NCBI RefSeq assembly: GCF_012489685.1
Contig: NC_080043.1
Location: forward strand, 38,021,127 to 38,085,126
From: Lotus japonicus
Taxonomy: Eukaryota; Streptophyta; Magnoliopsida; Fabales; Fabaceae
Direction: 5' to 3'
DNA: 64,000 bases
The notes beneath the pieces were generated by a model, which saw only the letters and a program-made list of their open reading frames with translations, was not told the DNA's origin and did not search any database. This document shows positions 11,832-22,944 of the stretch, piece by piece; position 1 is the first letter of the stretch; every line of letters starts with the position of its first letter. The position numbers were made by a program, and so were the translations under genes.

Positions 11832-12314
11832 ATGTCTATGGCGGACTGGTTTACGATGGTCCACCCTTCGGGGGGGACCCGGTTTGAGATGTTGGACCAG
11901 GATGACCCCGGTTCATGGGTGGTCGACCCCGCCGGCCACCGTGCGACTTATTCGGGGAGGATTATGGAGGACCGCGTCGACCGACTGGGACACCTGACGG
12001 AGGGAGTGCTGAGGAGGTACACTGTGAGCTTCAACTTGCCCCCTGGCGTGCACTGCGGACCAGGAGTGGGAGCACCACCACCACCGTCATCTTCTGATGA
12101 TGAGGACCCCTCAGAGGAGGAGCTTGTGGGAGCGACTTCTGCGAAGTCTAGCTCACCCACCATCGCTGTCATCGATGATCTTGGCTCTGGCTCTGGCCCT
12201 AAGCCCGTGAGGCCAGCACCGGAGCGCATCGGGGTAGCGAGAGGGGGTAGGATGGTGTACATAGACTTGGTCGATCTGGATTCAGATTCGGACGTCGATC
12301 ACGCTAGCATGTAG
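11832..12314 (+). CDS. LTR-encoded protein of element A (160 aa), function unknown
   Basis: ATG follows TTGTCAG, a good splice acceptor. The start MSMADWFTMVHPSGG is followed by a compact block with SWVVDPAGH, Y-S-G-R-I and D-R-L-G-x3-E, then PPGVHCGPG. Next come proline- and acid/serine-rich linkers (PPPPSSSDDEDPSEEE), a basic stretch (ARGGR) and an acidic tail (DLDSDSD). The frame also runs open upstream to an ATG at 11646, but the conserved AG|ATG junction favours 11832. A diverged copy lies in solo LTR D on the minus strand (159 aa) with most of the block identical; ORFs in LTRs B, F and E occupy the same place. I do not recognise the family. The start and expression are inferred. Confidence 0.5.
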   Translation: MSMADWFTMVHPSGGTRFEMLDQDDPGSWVVDPAGHRATYSGRIMEDRVDRLGHLTEGVLRRYTVSFNLPPGVHCGPGVGAPPPPSSSDDEDPSEEELVGATSAKSSSPTIAVIDDLGSGSGPKPVRPAPERIGVARGGRMVYIDLVDLDSDSDVDHASM

Positions 12315-12795
12315 GATTGAGTGCTGGTGTGAGCTCCTCGAGATAGGATTAGTGTAGGAGTAGAGTCTTAGCTCTGACCGTCATGCTTCTAGTTGGGGAC
12401 AGGGTAGTTTCCTACCGATAGCTTTTTGTGTGGTTTTTCTACGGAAATCACAGAGAGTTGGTTGGACTAGGGGGTCTTGTTTTAGGCTGTTTGGGCTAAC
12501 TTATTCTCATTTTTGAGGGATGGTGTTGCGAACACTTAACTTTTCCTTTGGACTGTACATATTGCCTACGGGCGCTACTTTTTACTACTTCCCGTCACTG
12601 GAGGATACTCGTGACGTGGTTTGTTACTTACAGCGGGGGCTGTAAATATTATTGTATATTAGTTCTGTTATCTTTTATTGTTGACTTTATTTCTTTCAGT
12701 TTTTGTTCACATTATCGAAAAAAAATATTCACGTTTTTCCGCTTTAAGTTTCTTTTTTGTTACTAAAGTGACGCTACCGAAATCGGGGTGTTACA

Positions 12796-13389
12796 CTTGC
12801 TCTTTTTCCTCAACCCATTCAACCCTCAATCTTGAGCTTTTGAGTTATAGGTTGGTTTAACTACAATTTTGGTTTCAATTAGCTTGTATACATGCTCTAT
12901 TGTTCAAATTGATAGCTTACTGATGAAAGGGATTTTGATGAAAAGAAGGGTCCTCAGCTAACTATTATTAAATCTTTTTCAAGACTTAATCGTAGTATAG
13001 TATCAGGTTAAGTCGTCTCCACAGGGATTGTGGGCCACACTAAGCACATTGCTTAGAGGTTACCCACGTTAATACATGTCACTTCTCTACACTAATGCTT
13101 TTGTTGCACCATTTTTTTTCTTTCTTTTTCTTTTTCTTTCCTAGCACTCATCTATACCTCATCATGACTTATCTTTTCTTTCTCAAGACGCTAAAAGAAA
13201 TAAGCGTAGCAGAAATAGTAGCGTAAGTGGGAATAGCGTCATAGTTTGAGAAACACTCACTTATATTACATCACTCGCTTATTTATTCGATATCATACAT
13301 CATAAGGATTGAGCTATATTACAGGGAACCTCCCATAGTAGCAAGTGATACGTCTTCACTTCATTTTATACATAAAGGGGGTAACATCA
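12796..13389. other. Unassigned sequence between element A and LTR E
   Basis: No gene seen. The part near 12960-13080 (CTCCACAGGGATTGTGGG) resembles the end of an Athila/Tat-type LTR read on the minus strand, as also occurs at 21690-21730. A C/T-rich run of TTTTCTTTCTTTTTC lies near 13116-13140. Confidence 0.35.
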
Positions 13390-13452
13390 AGTCTGGTCAA
13401 GGATAAAATGGATGGGGAATCATTAACAGGTATAGAGTCATCTAGAAGAGGG

Positions 13453-13522
13453 TTGGTCATGGTCGTGTCATTGGGTTGGTCATGGTTGTGTCAGTGGGTT
13501 GGTCATGGTCGTGTCAGTCCTA
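13453..13522. repeat. Short tandem repeat, 3 units of 23 bp
   Basis: Three head-to-tail copies of GGTTGGTCATGGTCGTGTCA plus TTG or GTG. It lies exactly where the minus-strand LTR E ORF loses its reading frame. Confidence 0.8.
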
Positions 13523-13652
13523 CTCCTGGTCCATCTCCTCTCAGCTGAATCGTACTAGCTGCCAATGTTACACTCCATCCATCGGGACTCACGAACACTT
13601 CAACGATAGTCCGTACTGGAAGGTCCATCCTGGTCGGGTAAGGCGTCGACAT
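13503..13652 (-). pseudogene. Putative LTR-encoded ORF of family E (broken)
   Basis: On the minus strand ATG directly follows ACCTTTTTTTAG, an acceptor-like site as in LTRs A, D and B. It reads MSTPYPTRMDLPVRT then FVSPDGW and stops after 49 codons at the 23 bp repeat. Beyond the repeat another frame stays open with an acidic segment (LLDDSIPVNDSPS). Position and start context match the other LTR ORFs; sequence similarity is not evident by eye. Confidence 0.3.
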
Positions 13653-15126
13653 CTAAAAAAAGGTGTAAGGGTGAGATACAGAACAACTCAGACATAAATA
13701 AATATATAAGTTAGTCAGTCAGAAGTTAGGCAATCAATCATATTCAAATAGCAATCAATCAACCATATTCACACAGTAAGCAATCAACGAACAGTTAAGA
13801 CCTGCAAACACAGCTATAAATCAATAAAGTAAAATAACTATGCAGTTATGTAATGCATGCCACCACGACATCCAATAAATATCTCATATGTATACTGGGC
13901 CCATTGGCTACACAAAGCTATCTCACTTCGGAACGTCACTCGGGAACATAGGCACCAACTCTGGTCCACTTTCTTTACCGAGTCATGAATACCATTTCAG
14001 TTTACAGTCGGGATGACACAGCCTCTCATGGCCTTCCCACTCCACTAGCCGGAACACGGGGTACCCAAAATCAACGCACTAGTGTTGAGTGGCACCACTG
14101 GTTCATCCCCAGGTCACCTCATCTCTGAAGTTGCACCTCAGGTATCTCGGGCATCCACGTCGGGTGCACTCCGGGGGCTTTGTGGAAGTTGTCGCACGTT
14201 CCTACTCCTTATTCCCCCTCCATAAAACAATGATGCATGCAAGCATATAATACAGTATTCATCAATCATCTCCCCCATACTCCTCAGGACCACACAAGGC
14301 TCACATTACTCAACTCTGAGTAATCTTCTTGAAGGCATCCATAAATCCTCACTCAAACCATAACCTGGAATACTTGTTATTCAGTGATTGACAGCAGAAA
14401 TCACAGTTATATGCATAAACAGTTCATGCAATTATCTAAGTCCATTTCCACCTAATTAGATTCTAAATTCATTTGCCTATATGCAAAAGCTCTTCTTCAA
14501 AAAGATCTTCATTGCCCTGTTGATCACTGAATAATCATTCCCTGGTTCCTGTCAATTAATGCCTTCAAGGACCTGTCATTATATCTCCTTCATTGCCAAT
14601 CTGAATCTTCAGATTATAACCTGCACCTGTCTAATGCAGCACACAACAACATAGATAAACCTGTACACAACCTGTCCAAATTCACAAAACAAAGAACAAT
14701 CCAATAGCCAAACAACTTTCACAATCAAATATGATTAGAAGCAATCCTCCTGTCAGAAAATCTTATATATTCATTCATAGCCTCGCAGGTTGTATCCCCC
14801 CTTACCTATGCTTGAGAGAAAAGCCAAAGGTCGATTCTCCTGATCTGCAATTATACAAATCACAATCACAGACACTTTAGGTTCATGTTCAAGTTTAAGT
14901 CCAAATTAAGTCCTTTAATTTTATAGGTTATTAAAGGTTAGTCATCAAGTTCTTAGCATAATCAATTAACCAAGTCTCATAATCAGTATTCTTAACCCCA
15001 AATAATGTCTCATTAACTCAATCTAAATCTGTCCAACTTCATCTCATAGACCATATTATCAAGTTAAGCCTTTTTAAGTCAAAATTAACCAATTTTAAAC
15101 TTGATTAACCTTGCTAATTCATCATC

Positions 15127-15442
15127 TTTCACAAACTAACAACACCAGAGGAAAAATATGGTCATTCAGGGCTGTCAAAGTGAAGCTACCAGAGTTTTAA
15201 AGCCTCTGGTTCGTGCTCCTCTTCTCTCTTGTCGAGAAGGAGGAGACAAGAGGTTGATGAACTTGTGTTCATCCCTCTTTTTCATTTCACAAACTAACAA
15301 CACCAGAGGAAAAATATGGTCATTCAGGGCTGTCAAAGTGAAGCTACCAGAGTTTTAAAGCCTCTGGTTCGTGCTCCTCTTCTCTCTTGTCGAGAAGGAG
15401 GAGACAAGAGGTTGATGAACTTGTGTTCATCCCTCTTTTTCA
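15127..15442. repeat. Tandem duplication of a 158 bp unit
   Basis: Units 15127-15284 and 15285-15442 look identical by eye, starting TTTCACAAACTAACAACACC and ending CCCTCTTTTTCAT. Identity implies a duplication much younger than the surrounding decayed LTR E. Confidence 0.9.
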
Positions 15443-16316
15443 TGATAAGTAGATGTCCAGGGACGAAGAGGATGGTCCAGAACCTCTTGATCATGAAGAA
15501 AAGAGCATGCTAGAGAGCAATAACCGAAAATTATTAAAGCTCCCAGTTCATGATGAAAAACTTTGAATTTTATGAAACAAACGTGATATTCGAACTGAGA
15601 ACTCAGAATAGAGTCGGAAGGTGCTATTTTTACAGAGTTCTGGAACTTTCTCTGGCGAAGCTCGCCGGAGAAGATGGTGGCAGGCGGCGGCAGGCGCGGC
15701 GGCGGGTGGATATGGGTACTGGGACGGCTTCGTCTCGGCCTCAAGAACTCGATAGTGGTGGTTTTGCAAGCTGGGTCTTCACAAGCTGAGAGAAAGAGGC
15801 AGTTACAGGTTCAAGATGTTCGCCAGAGTTCGTACAGGGCATTGAACATGGCGTTTTGGTTCAGGTTTCAGTGATATTCTTGCCCAGACCATATGTTTAA
15901 GGTACCAGAGGCAACATGGACGAGTTGTTTCAGGTTTTGGGTGAGAAAATTGAGAGGTTTGAGGGAGAGAAAGTGAGGCCGTGAGAGACGGAGAGCGTGA
16001 GAGAAAAGAGAGGTATGATCAGGCTTGAGATGGAAGGAAAGTGTTTCTGATTAAGTGTGATGAATTCAGCCCCACACCTGCCCTTATATAGAGGTTTAAA
16101 GCATGGGAATTATGATTTTGGACCCTTAAAAGTCATACTTCCATACTTTAATCCTAAAGAAGTCTCTATTATAAAAGCAAGGACCTAAGTATTAAAATAT
16201 TATTATTAAAATCTGGACTATCTAAAAAGAATACATTTCTATTTTCATATAATTAATCAAAATACAATATTACTTCTATAATCTAAGCTAGCAAGTCTTA
16301 GAGCAGGATGTGACAT

Positions 16317-16721
16317 TCATCCGTCCTTTTAGGAATTTCGCCCCCGAAATTCTCTACCAAAAAGTTATCGAAGAGTGAAGAACACTACTTATTCACGTTC
16401 TCTTCTAATCTCCGAGTTACATCTTAATCATCGTTCTTGTTCCGAGCTAGCTTTATTAGTGAAACTTTCCTTCTACGGTGTTGCTTTTCTCTCTTTTCCA
16501 AGAATCTCCATTAGTTGAGTGGGGTTCTCTTTAAACTCAATATTGTTGGGCTTGATTACACGTGACGAGTTAGGCTAACATTTCTTCAATTGTGACACAT
16601 GAGAACGGCATGGAGGTTTGATAATGAAGAGGTAGAGAAATAAGATAGGCTACAGAGCCGATTCGATCTAGAATTTGACAAGGATAAAGGTATTTAGGGG
16701 TCAGTTTCCTAGAATGAATAG
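16317..16721 (-). pseudogene. Chromovirus pol 3' remnant belonging to LTR E
   Basis: The minus strand reads SRKLTPKYLYPCQILDRIG and VAYLISLPL, the decayed equivalent of [13 protein letters not shown] and VAYRITLPPFLS at the integrase C terminus of elements A and B. It lies upstream of LTR E in the right orientation. It is cut at 16721 by LTR F; the rest of that element is missing. Confidence 0.7.
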
Positions 16722-17306
16722 TGTAACGCCCCGATTTCTCAAGTGTCACACAGTAACCAAACGTCACAAGTTTTATAAAGAATTTTCATCGATTCAATTA
16801 TCATTAGTTAATGACAAACGTTCAATTTTACGAAACTCTTGAAACTCAACCTTTTCAAAAGGCGGGAAAATAAACGACATCGCAAAACCTTCCAATTGAC
16901 CAACTGAAATAGTATGAAATATATGTCTGGAATCAAAGTAAATTACATCAATTCAAAATATCCAAACGAAAAATAAAGTAATGGTTCAATGCTTCCAAAA
17001 CTCGGTACTCTCAACCCAAAAAGAAAAATGAATGACTCTCAACCCAACCCTATCCTTGGCCTCTTCCTCTTTCTCGTCTTCCTCTTCATCGGAAGTGTAG
17101 TCGTCATCTGGTAGTGGCTCGTCGGTGAACTCCCTCAGCATATGGTCCCTTAGACTTTGGTAGATTTGTCCCTTCTCTTGGAAGTACTGGTCTACTAGCA
17201 GTCTAAAGAAGCTCTGGGTCTTCAACTTGTCTTCATTTGGGTTCTTCAAGTTCCAAGGCTCTCCTTGTAGTGGTGGAAGTTCCCCCTCCTTCACCTCAAC
17301 CTTTGG
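16722..17306 (-). mobile_element. 3' part of chromovirus LTR F (minus strand), cut by LTR B1
   Basis: The minus strand ends TTGAGAAATCGGGGCGTTACA at 16722, almost the same as the LTR B end. The rest is interrupted at 17307 by the start of LTR B1 (TGTAAGACCC). It carries a separate ORF. No PBS follows, so it is a fragment. Confidence 0.75.
16986..17306 (-). pseudogene. LTR-encoded ORF of family F, N-terminally truncated
   Basis: The open minus-strand frame enters from the truncation at 17306 without its own ATG (a GTG is at 17294). It reads GELPPLQGEPWNLKNPNEDK, a helical segment, then a strongly acidic tract DDDYTSDEEEDEKEEEAKD and a short hydrophobic end. It finishes about 265 bp before the LTR end, the same relative place as the LTR ORFs of A, B and D, and shares an acidic C-terminal half with A. 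Function unknown. Confidence 0.4.
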
Positions 17307-20235
17307 TGTAAGACCCTACTTTGATGAATAAAATTATTTATTTTAGAATAAATGATAAAATGTGTCTTGCTTGTGAATTGTGAATTTTCCTTGATGCATT
17401 GGAGTGTATAATATTATTAATATTGAAGTGATAATATTCGGGGGTTAGGAAATGATTATGTGTAAGGTCAAGGACTCCAAGATAAGTAATTTTGGGTTGC
17501 TTGAGGGCCAAGAAGGAGGGCCATACTCGAGTATGTGAAGAGGAGGAGAAAGAAGATTTGTTTTTTACTAGGATTGCATGAATTAAGGGGAAATTTGGGA
17601 GTTATGTCTCTTAGTTAAGTGCTGATCAGTTTTGGGACAAGGAAGTTATAGGCAAATGATGAGCCATAAATGCTTGGACTCCTTTCAAATTGGTGAAATT
17701 TTGAAGGCTCTTGCTTGGCATAGTGTGGCCGCGGGTATAGGGGTAAAAGGGGGAGAGTTTTCAACCTTTTGAGAGACAAAAAGGAGCTGAGTGAGAAACC
17801 CAAACAGATACCTTCATATTTCCACACACTTCAGAAAAGAAAGAAAGAGTGAGAGAGTGAGAGAGGGGCGGCGGAAAAGGAGAGGAGAAGAGGAAGAAGA
17901 AGGAGTGAAAGCAAGAGAGAAAGGAGAAGATCAAGTCAATGCTGAAGGTGCAGCAAGGAGAGGGCTTCTCCATTCATCACTTCCATCACCATTCTTTCAT
18001 CTTTTCAAACCCAACAACTAAGGTAAGGGGTGGATCTAGTGGGTAGAGTCTAGGTTTCTACATGATGAAGGTTTTCTTGATTAGCATGTCTATGATCTAA
18101 GTTGGGTTTGGTTCATGATGTATGATGGATGAGGGTAGAACACATGCTTTAGGAGTTTGATATGTGCAGCCACAAGCATGATCAAAGTTTGATGTCATGC
18201 TTACTTGCCATTGTTGCCAAACTCGACTATTTTGCCATATTTTTGCCTAGAACAAATTATGTATTGTATTGTATGTCAAGGGCTGAATATGATGATGATT
18301 AGCATGATGAGTTTGCTGCTGTATGTTGGCCTAGAGAATGGCCAAAACGTTTTAAAAGAAAAAGAGAGAAGCCTAGAGCATATGGTGCTCTCGGCTACAC
18401 CCAAAACAAGGGTTTTGGTGGATTTTTCTTTAGTTTTTGATGCTATTGATTATGGCTGATTGCTACTGGAATTTGTACCAAATTCGGGATGCTTGTATAA
18501 TGATATGATCAATATGTTAATGCTTATCAAATGACCCCATGTCATAGGTATGAATTCCATGATTTTTCACTAGATTTTGACTAGATTTTCACATGATTTA
18601 GCATGAAAGATGATGTATGTTCAGTTCTGGATTTTTGAGATAATATACTTGATATTGTTGGCTGGACATTGGCTTGTACAGTTGGAATGGAAGAAGGGAA
18701 GAGTTTTGAAAACCCTTGAGCCCTTTAGGGTTCGGCCGAGCCACTTTTGTGGTTGTCGGCGAGTTTTCTTTCTTTCGATTCATGCACCCGTTTATGTGAT
18801 AACTTGATTGATGAGTTTGCCATGATTTAAGTATTCGTATACATGAGAATACGACTATGTGTTTTGGTATAGCTTATATGTTGCCTAACTTGGATATTGC
18901 CAAAAGGTCGTTCACCTAGCTGTAATTCCTTTGGTGCTGTGATTATTTCTGTCGTTTATGTTTCATTATTCGAAGTTATAATTGTTAAGACTCTAGGTTG
19001 ACTTAGTAGAGCCTTGAACAAAGAGAAATGAGAACTTAATCGCTTGCAAGTAAAATGTGATGTAATTGGAACATAGGTCTAGTGATTACTATGGACCATG
19101 AGAACGATGGTACCGTTAGAGACAAACAGTTACTTGCACGTGAGGGTGTTTGTGGGTTGTACTCTGTGTCCCCACGTGATGAGGTTGACTGCAGTCTCGT
19201 CGAGATTTATGGGTTGTCCTGTGTGTCCCCATGTGACTTGGGTTGTACTGAGTGTCCCCTTGTGATTATTCATCTGCGGATGATCGTGATTTGGCCAAGG
19301 TGTTGAGGTGGTTGTGTGAATGGTGAGGACGTTAGTCTAACTGAACTTAGGTGACTAACTGAGATGAGACTTAAAGATTTTCCATTTAAATCTTATTATC
19401 TATGTGATATATGATCTTGCTATATGTGAACATGAGATCTGACCCTTGCAATGTTTGTTATGTGTTATTCTGGGGGGGGGCCCAGATGGTGAAGATCAAG
19501 AGCGCGGTGACTTCATGGACGATCGATCTCCCTGATCAGGGGAAGGACAATGCCTGGCAGACCGACTCTAGCCAGGTACGTCGCTTGTACGTCGGCAGTG
19601 CTACGATCACCGGACGAGACCGACATGGGAACATCATCGAGAGTCAGAAGATGAAATGGGGCAAGGTCAAGATGCCCTTTGCTCCATGCCGCTTTCTGCA
19701 CCCAGGTGATGAGAGCTCCGGCTCGAACTCTCCACAGTTGGCTGATGCAGAGAAGGATACTTCACGAGCGCATGAGGTACCAGCCTGGTGGGGGCGTATT
19801 GGTGACTTTCAAGTCCCGCCTCTAGAGTCACTTCCAGATCCTGATGCCGCTGCTCCGTCAAAGAAGAGACAATGTGGGTGGCTCGAGGAGTGATTGATGT
19901 TTGTCTTGTTGGGGGTCGAGTGACACGTAGTTCTGAACTATCATTTATTTATTTCATTTTCAGAGATTATGGATGTATTTTGGTTTAGGGCTTTAGCCCA
20001 AGGTTTCAACTTTTGTACTATTGGATTATTTGTTGCTTTTAATTAAAGAGTTGCTTTATTCATAAATGTATGATTTATTTATTCCGCAAGTTTTAAAAAC
20101 GTAAAGTTTTCAAGAGTTTCACAATAATTGAACCTTCGTCATTAATGCAAGATTAATAAGTGAATCGATGAAAACGTTTTACGAAAATACATGTGATTGG
20201 TTACTGTGTGACACTCGAGAAATCGGGGCGTTACA
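17307..20235 (+). mobile_element. LTR of chromovirus element B1 (2929 bp)
   Basis: It begins TGTAAGACCCTACTTTGATG and ends GAAATCGGGGCGTTACA, followed by a PBS and a gag of the same lineage. It inserted into LTR F (flank TTTGG). The matching second LTR of B1 is missing, so the TSD cannot be checked. A purine-rich 5' region (17840-17935), a donor-like AAG|GTAAGG near 18022 and an ORF at 19486 mirror the layout of LTRs A and D. Confidence 0.9.
19486..19893 (+). CDS. LTR-encoded protein of family B (135 aa), function unknown
   Basis: ATG directly follows GGGGCCCAG, acceptor-like. It starts MVKIKSAVTSWTIDLPDQ. Set against the element A protein without gaps from the shared Trp (NAW versus GSW), the positions D+3, Y+11, G+13, D+21, R+22, G+24 and E+28 agree, with PG at the end of the block. 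A hydrophilic tail follows, ending KKRQCGWLEE. It ends 342 bp before the LTR end. Its 3' part recurs in the truncated B2 LTR. No known domain recognised; coding status is inferred. Confidence 0.4.
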   Translation: MVKIKSAVTSWTIDLPDQGKDNAWQTDSSQVRRLYVGSATITGRDRHGNIIESQKMKWGKVKMPFAPCRFLHPGDESSGSNSPQLADAEKDTSRAHEVPAWWGRIGDFQVPPLESLPDPDAAAPSKKRQCGWLEE

Positions 20236-20238
20236 TTG

Positions 20239-20250
20239 TGGTATCAGAGC
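20239..20250 (+). other. Primer binding site of element B1
   Basis: TGGTATCAGAGC three bases after the LTR end; initiator tRNA-Met type, identical to element A. Confidence 0.92.
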
Positions 20251-20511
20251 TCCGGTTGAGAAACCAGAGCACTAGGGTTTTGGGCACACGAGTTTGAACT
20301 CGTTGCTGTTTGTTTTTTATGAGTTCTAGGTTACCGCGGTGAATTTGGGTAGACTTGTTTGCTAAGATGTTTGCTTGGCTGTGAGATTGTCTGAAATTAG
20401 TATCATTGTCATGATACTTGAGATTAATTATTTATTGCATATTTAGTTATTTCTTTAAATTTGAGGGCACGGACATTGGGTTGTGGTTCTACTTCTAAGA
20501 AGGATTTCATC

Positions 20512-21658
20512 ATGCCTCCGAGACAGGACCCAACCATTGCTCAGCTTGCTCAAGCAATGGCACAGATGGCTCAAGTGATGACCCATCAGGATACCACCGC
20601 TGCTGCCCAATCCACGGCACAGCTTCAGCGGGAAGCTGAAGAGAATGCAAGAAGGGCTGAAGAGGATGCCAGAAGGGCACAAAGAGTTGAGAGGGAGCTG
20701 ACACAGGACCAGATTCGCATGAGGACCGATTTCAATCGTCATGGACCACCTAGGTTCCAAGGCGAGGTTGAACCGGAGAAAGCAGATTTATGGATCCAGG
20801 AGATTGAGAAGATATTTGAGACTCTCTGCACTCCTGATGCTAAAAAAGTGAACCTCGCCGCCTTTATCCTGAAAGGTGAGGCCGAGTATTGGTGGAGGAG
20901 CGCTAAGCAGCTGATGTCTGCCAACAATGAGGCTATCACCTAGGAGTCTTTCAAGAAGGCTTTCATGGATAAGTATTTCCCTGAGCTCAGGAAGAAATAG
21001 AGAACCAATTCCTCAGGCTGAGATATGGGACAATGACTGTAGGGGAATATGCTGCCAAGTTGGAGGCTTTGTCTAAGCATTTCCGTTTCTTCCAGATGCA
21101 AGTGGATGAGGGTTACCTTTGCAACAGGTTCTTGAAGGGTCTGAAGAATGAGATTGAAAAAGCTGTTAGGCCACTTGGGATCAGGGTTTATCAACAGGTA
21201 GTCGAGAAAGCCCGGGAAGTGGAAGCAATGGAAAACAGACAGAAAGGGCGACCTGATAATGGGGGATCAGTCCGCTCAGGACAGAGTCAACCAGGAACGT
21301 ACAGTGGTCAGAGATCAGCTGGTAGGTTTGACAGGGGCAAGGCACCAATGAGGAAGCCTTACCAACGCCCTGCTGACAAGGTTCCTTTCGCTGGAAGGGG
21401 TGGAGCAGCTGTTCCTAAAGAGGAGGTTGTCTGCTTCAAGTGCAACCAGAAAGGGCACTAGCGTATTAATGTAGTAAGGAGATCGTTTGCTGGAAGTGTC
21501 AGAAACCAGGGCACATTGAGAGGGATTGCCCCAATGCTGCAAAGGGCGAGCCGCTACTGAACACGACTAGAGGAAGGAGACCTTCTGCTCCAGGTCGGGT
21601 GTTTGCAATTTATGGCGAACAAGCTGCAGTGACAGATGACCTTATCCAGGGTACGTGT
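20512..21658 (+). pseudogene. gag: Element B1 gag, broken and truncated
   Basis: Starts [20 protein letters not shown] and keeps the capsid core (KADLWIQEIEKIFETL, AEYWWRSAKQL). There is a TAG at 20941, a frameshift near 21000, then MTVGEYAAKLEALSKHFRFF and the intact zinc knuckle CFKCNQKGH. A further stop and shift are followed by a second knuckle (CWKCQKPGHIERDC). The frame reaches the region just before protease (VTDDLIQG) and is then cut at 21658 by an inserted LTR fragment of family C. No pol follows. Confidence 0.9.
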
Positions 21659-22416
21659 GTTGTTGGTAAATCTGCAAGTGTATAGAAACCTCCGGGTTTT
21701 AGAATATCGAACCACAGGGATTGTGAGTGAGAATTGTGGATTTAAGCCTAAAGTTTGCAAGTTCTTAAAACAGTAAAATTCGGAAATTGGTTTTGATTGT
21801 TGGAGACAAAGGTTTTGCAAAAGAGCAATGTTGAAAATGTTGAATTTAACAATTGATGGAAAATTGCCTTGGGTTGTTGATCATCTAATCCACTTTAGTC
21901 CACCTATCCTATGCATGTGAAACCTTGATTTTCCCTTGTTGCTTTAGCCTATGTACTTACTAATTGATTCCTCACAAAAGTAATTCTCTCAAATTGAAAG
22001 TTAAGCCCAATTCCTTGTGTACTTAATCATTCATAAGAGGTTTTTAAGCATACATATTCAGGCCAACAAAATCCTACCCTCACTCTATTCCTAGAACCAA
22101 GCATAGAAGGACCTATTCCAATTCATGTCCCTAAATCATAACAAACTTCCATTTGATTATAATCTAGACTATAGCAAGGGTGCACCAAAGCTAAACATGC
22201 ATAATGAAATTGAGATACAAGGTAAATCAAGAACTCATGCATAGAGATAGGATTTAATAAACTAAAACTTCATAGAATCTCTTAACCCAAAGAAAAAAAA
22301 AAAGAACTAGCCACTCATGGCTAGTGAATTCATACAGAAAATGTAAATAGAACCTGAGAAAAATACAAGTTGGAAGCCTTCCTACAGCCCCAAGGTTCTC
22401 CTCAGCTCTCAAGTTG
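21659..22416 (-). mobile_element. LTR fragment of Athila/Tat-like family C (minus strand)
   Basis: The minus strand matches the 3' portion of the element C LTRs, including GGGGCTGTAGGAAGGCTTCC and the ACCAACA terminus, here TGTTGGT at 21659. It lacks the 5' part (TGATGACCC through about GATCAAGTTTGAG). At about 22416 it joins directly to the middle of an LTR B sequence, so this is a recombination or deletion junction. Confidence 0.82.
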
Positions 22417-22456
22417 GGGGCGTATTGGTGACTTTCCAGTCCCGCCTCTAGAGTCA
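22417..22456 (+). mobile_element. LTR B2 fragment, left piece
   Basis: It matches LTR B1 near 19787-19828 (GGGGGCGTATTGGTGACTTTC). The matching sequence resumes at 26475 after solo LTR D. Confidence 0.85.
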
Positions 22457-22944
22457 TGTAACACCCCGATTTCGGTGGCGTCACTTTAGTAACCAAAAGT
22501 AAACTTAATGCGGAAAAACGTGAATATTTTTTTTTTGATAATAACTAAGACAAGACTGAATTAAATAAAACCCAAATGCGAAAAGTAATAAAACTAATAT
22601 ACAATATATAAACAGCCCCCGCTGTAAGTAACAACCTCGTCACGAGTAACCTCCAGTGACGGAAAGAAAAGTGCAATGCCCGTAGGCAATATATACAAAC
22701 CAAATGAAAAGGGTGAAGTGCCCGCAACACCATCCCTCAAAACTGAGAATCAGCTGACCCAATGGCCTGAAAATAAGACCTCCTAAGTCCAACCAACTCT
22801 CTGTGATTCCCGTAAGGAAACCACACAAAAAGCTATAGGCGGATCTACCCTGTCCCCTAAGTAACAAATGAAGCAAGACTGTCAGAGCTAAAACTCTACT
22901 CCTACACTAATCCTAACTCGAGGAGCTCATACCAACACTCAAAA

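Larger units (their letters stand above)
8576..12795 (+). mobile_element. Complete 3' LTR of chromovirus element A (4220 bp)
   Basis: It starts TGTAAGACCC after the polypurine tract and ends GGGGTGTTACA. Positions 8791 onward align with the 5' LTR. The next bases, CTTGC, would be the right target-site copy, but the left one is outside the window. Homology with solo LTR D covers its start, TATA region, exon-like block, ORF and end, with clear divergence. It keeps the full LTR ORF that the 5' copy has lost. Confidence 0.95.
13390..16316 (-). mobile_element. Degenerate chromovirus LTR E (minus strand)
   Basis: Read on the minus strand it starts TGTCACATCC at about 16316. Just before that are a purine-rich stretch and GGGGGCGAAATT, matching the layout of the element A polypurine tract and LTR start. 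A minus-strand donor-like CATAG|GTAAGGGG at 14806/14805 parallels the LTR B donor. The low-coordinate end is uncertain and may be truncated. Confidence 0.6.

Noticed and set aside
12791..12800. Target-site duplication for element A
   Set aside because: Only the right flank (CTTGC) is in the window, so it cannot be tested.
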